Source of the DNA: Mugil cephalus
Lineage: Eukaryota > Chordata > Actinopteri > Mugiliformes > Mugilidae
Length of the DNA: 64,000 nt
Assembly (NCBI RefSeq): GCF_022458985.1
Contig: NC_061783.1
Span: 1,704,413 to 1,768,412 of the forward strand
Direction of reading: 5' to 3'
Shown: one piece after another, positions 61,801 through 64,000 of the stretch
Numbering within the stretch: the first letter of the stretch is position 1
How the letters are laid out: each line of letters begins with the position of its first letter
Translations under genes and position numbers: made by a program
Notes under the pieces: generated by a model
What the model was told of the DNA's origin: nothing
Seen by the model: only the letters and a program-made list of their open reading frames with translations
Databases searched by the model: none

Positions 61801-63450
61801 GCAGAGAATGTATGTTGAAATTCCTATATTACGCCGCGGGCTAAAGAATGAAAGGAGAGAAGTTTGCTAATAATGAAAGACATGTCAAGAGTAGTTACAG
61901 GCTGTCTGTCGAAGAGCAACCCCAATATGTCAAGCTGTTCGAAACTCATGGCTAAAGATTTCCTCTACAACTTCTGCTGACTCCAACAGCAATGACAGAA
62001 ATAACTCTCCTCAAATCCAAGAAAACTACAAGGGATCACTCTCCAATTTTCTTCACACTTATTTTTGGAGCAGATGAATTCTGGAGATTACCGCAATCAA
62101 AGCAAAGTGTACTCTGGTGGAAGAGTATGAGCTGTCAGAAATGACATCACCACTATTGCACTGCCTCCCAACCATCCTTTTTCATGCCATCCGTTTGTTA
62201 ATCCACCAAAATTAGTCAATGCAAAAACTTTAATAAGTCTGAGTCAGTATATTTTGCCAAAGATATAAAACCACCCCACCAGTAGACCAGTAGTCTCCGA
62301 ATAGAGTGGCTTCGCATAGTTTCATTAACCATCACATAAAGCAACCTATAATTTGATGTTACTCAGATTCCAGTAGCATTTAGCCATATTGATGGCTTGG
62401 CTGTATGGATTGCAGTATTTATCAGCTGCTCCACCATTTTGTCTCAAACTGAAATAGCTCAACAGCTATTGATTGCTTTAATATACAGTATTTTTATCCC
62501 TCAGTGGATGAAGTCTGCAGATTTTTGTGGTCACCTGAACTTTCTCGCCACCAGCAACGTTTTTACATTTGATGAACCGTCTCAGCTATAAAATGGATCC
62601 AATAAAATGTGTCCATGCCACTCCTTCTAGTGAAGTGTAATGTGCATCTAGCACCAATATCAGGTCAAAATATGTAGCTTGTTCATATGTAGTCATGGTT
62701 TCCAAAGACCGATGCCTAGTCTGAAAGCTAATGACATTCCATTAATATTGTGTGCTCGCTTGTGATTAGGACTAAACAGCAGATGTAGCACAACAGACTA
62801 GACTAGGATGGTAAATATAACATGAGCGTTTTCCTAGTAAACATGTTGGAGCTTAATACACCTCTGTTCCCAATGTGCTAGCACATCTGTAGACTGTCCG
62901 CCTTGCTCAACTTTAAAAACAGGTACTATTGCAAACCATATCCAGTTTAGACCACATACCACATTAATGCCCATCTCCCTTGCTAGATCCACTCAAGAAG
63001 TAAAAAGATATTTTGGTTTTTAAACAATTTCACTTGCGCTCGAAACTAATATTGTCATTGTTTCCAGGGATTTGTGGTGTTTCCACAATATTTTACTTGG
63101 TACGTCTTGCATATGGCTTTGCTTGCGTGCACCTCCTCTCTTTTGTTGTACTTTATAATTCCAATCAGCTTTCAGGCCTGACAGTGCTCTCAGGACTGAT
63201 ATGTTGTGCAGGTTTGTGAGATTTGTCAAGTGAGACAAGTCTCTCTAGACAGGTATTATGTTAAAACTGGGTAATTGTTTATGAGGGTTGAAAAAAATGT
63301 ACCTATGAAGTGTAACCCTATTCTTGAAAATGGCTTTTAAGAAACAAACCAGTGCTTACTTTTAAGAAACAGTACAGCTTTTTAACTTAATCACTTGAGA
63401 GATCACACTGTGCACATTGTCTACGCCAACGATGTATTAAATTAAACTTT
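58870..63450 (+). other. Probable intron of gene C
   Basis: No second coding exon could be found. The stretch holds A/T-rich repeats near 59100-59165, a GT tract near 61445, and a possible non-autonomous element around 59000-60060 that I could not delimit. Confidence 0.4.
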
Positions 63451-63454
63451 TTCA

Positions 63455-63620
63455 ATTCAATTTTATTCATACAGCGTCAATAACAATACAAATTATGTCA
63501 AGACGCTGTCCTGGTCTGAAACCCCCAGAACAAGTCCTAAGGCAACTGTGGCAAGAAAAACTCCCTTTTATGGAGGGACCAATCTGACTAAGGCCAGCCA
63601 GGTAGAAACAGAGAGGAGAG
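63455..63620 (-). mobile_element. Second copy of the 35.9-kb teleost repeat, reversed
   Basis: TTCAATTCAATTTTATTCAT opens a known fish repeat. Then come 'cccccagaacaagtcctaag' and GGCAAGAAAAACTCCCTTTT, the reverse complement of the repeat at 35860. About 40 bp present in the middle of the 35.9-kb copy is absent here. Confidence 0.7.
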
Positions 63621-64000
63621 AACAGCCTGAGAAATGTGATACACAGAAACATAGATCTGTTTATTACATACATCGGACTAAAGCTTGCATATAGAATCTA
63701 ATCATGATACAAGTACAAGATATAGCTGATGATATCACATGACAGTTTCATAGTGAATGCAAAGAAATGGTCAGTGACAACAGTAGTTCTATTACTATTA
63801 AAGAGCTGTGCAGGGCAGAGTAATTTTCCTGTGTTTACTGTATATTTACACTACTGCTTCTGATAACTGTAAGTAGATATAGGTCACAGTTCCACCCCAG
63901 CCTTCACACAGAGCCTGTGCCTGGCAAAAGGCAACCCTAGATCAGTTCTAAAAACAGGATGATCAAGATGTGTCTTGATAAAGGTGACCAATCAAATTAA

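Overview
The window is chromosomal DNA from a vertebrate, most likely a teleost (ray-finned) fish. Genes are intron-rich with GT/AG junctions, and the intergenic DNA is full of typical teleost debris: Tc1-like transposons, L2- and L1-type LINE fragments, a hAT fragment, SINE-like and fold-back repeats, and long microsatellites. Intergenic A+T is high, and CpG-rich sequence is confined to promoters.

Layout. 1-2.3 kb: Tc1-like remnants. 3.58-17.05 kb, minus strand: a complete SNRK gene (SNF1/AMPK-related kinase), rebuilt from seven coding exons in continuous phase plus non-coding 5' exons and a CpG-rich promoter. 17.3-20.05 kb: a SINE-like remnant interrupted by a short repeat with clear target-site duplications, an L2 3' end and a Tc1-like fragment. 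20.7-23.47 kb, minus strand: a complete rpl14 gene (60S ribosomal protein eL14, 137 aa) with an ATG-only first coding exon and a 5'TOP-like start. 24.3-24.8 kb: a hAT transposase fragment next to a LINE tail. 26.4-30.3 kb, plus strand: gene A, which I assembled (202 aa, unrecognised). 31.3-32.8 kb, plus strand: gene B, also assembled (317 aa, unrecognised, with a C-terminal Cys cluster). 34.3-34.9 kb, plus strand: two orphan 3' exons. 36.4-38.9 kb: a decayed L1-type LINE interrupted by another repeat. 39-55.8 kb: gene-poor DNA with fold-back elements, microsatellites, a SINE-like copy and a reverse-oriented L2 piece. 55.9-58.87 kb, plus strand: the 5' end of a further gene, with a putative untranslated first exon and a 17-codon N-terminal exon that continues beyond the window.

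SNRK and rpl14 are ordinary conserved genes. The part worth pursuing is 26.4-32.8 kb. Two small tandem genes there have consistent exon phases, resemble no family I can name, and have IRF/ISRE-like GAAANNGAAA motifs near their 5' ends. They could be lineage-restricted, possibly interferon-responsive, fish genes; that is inference.
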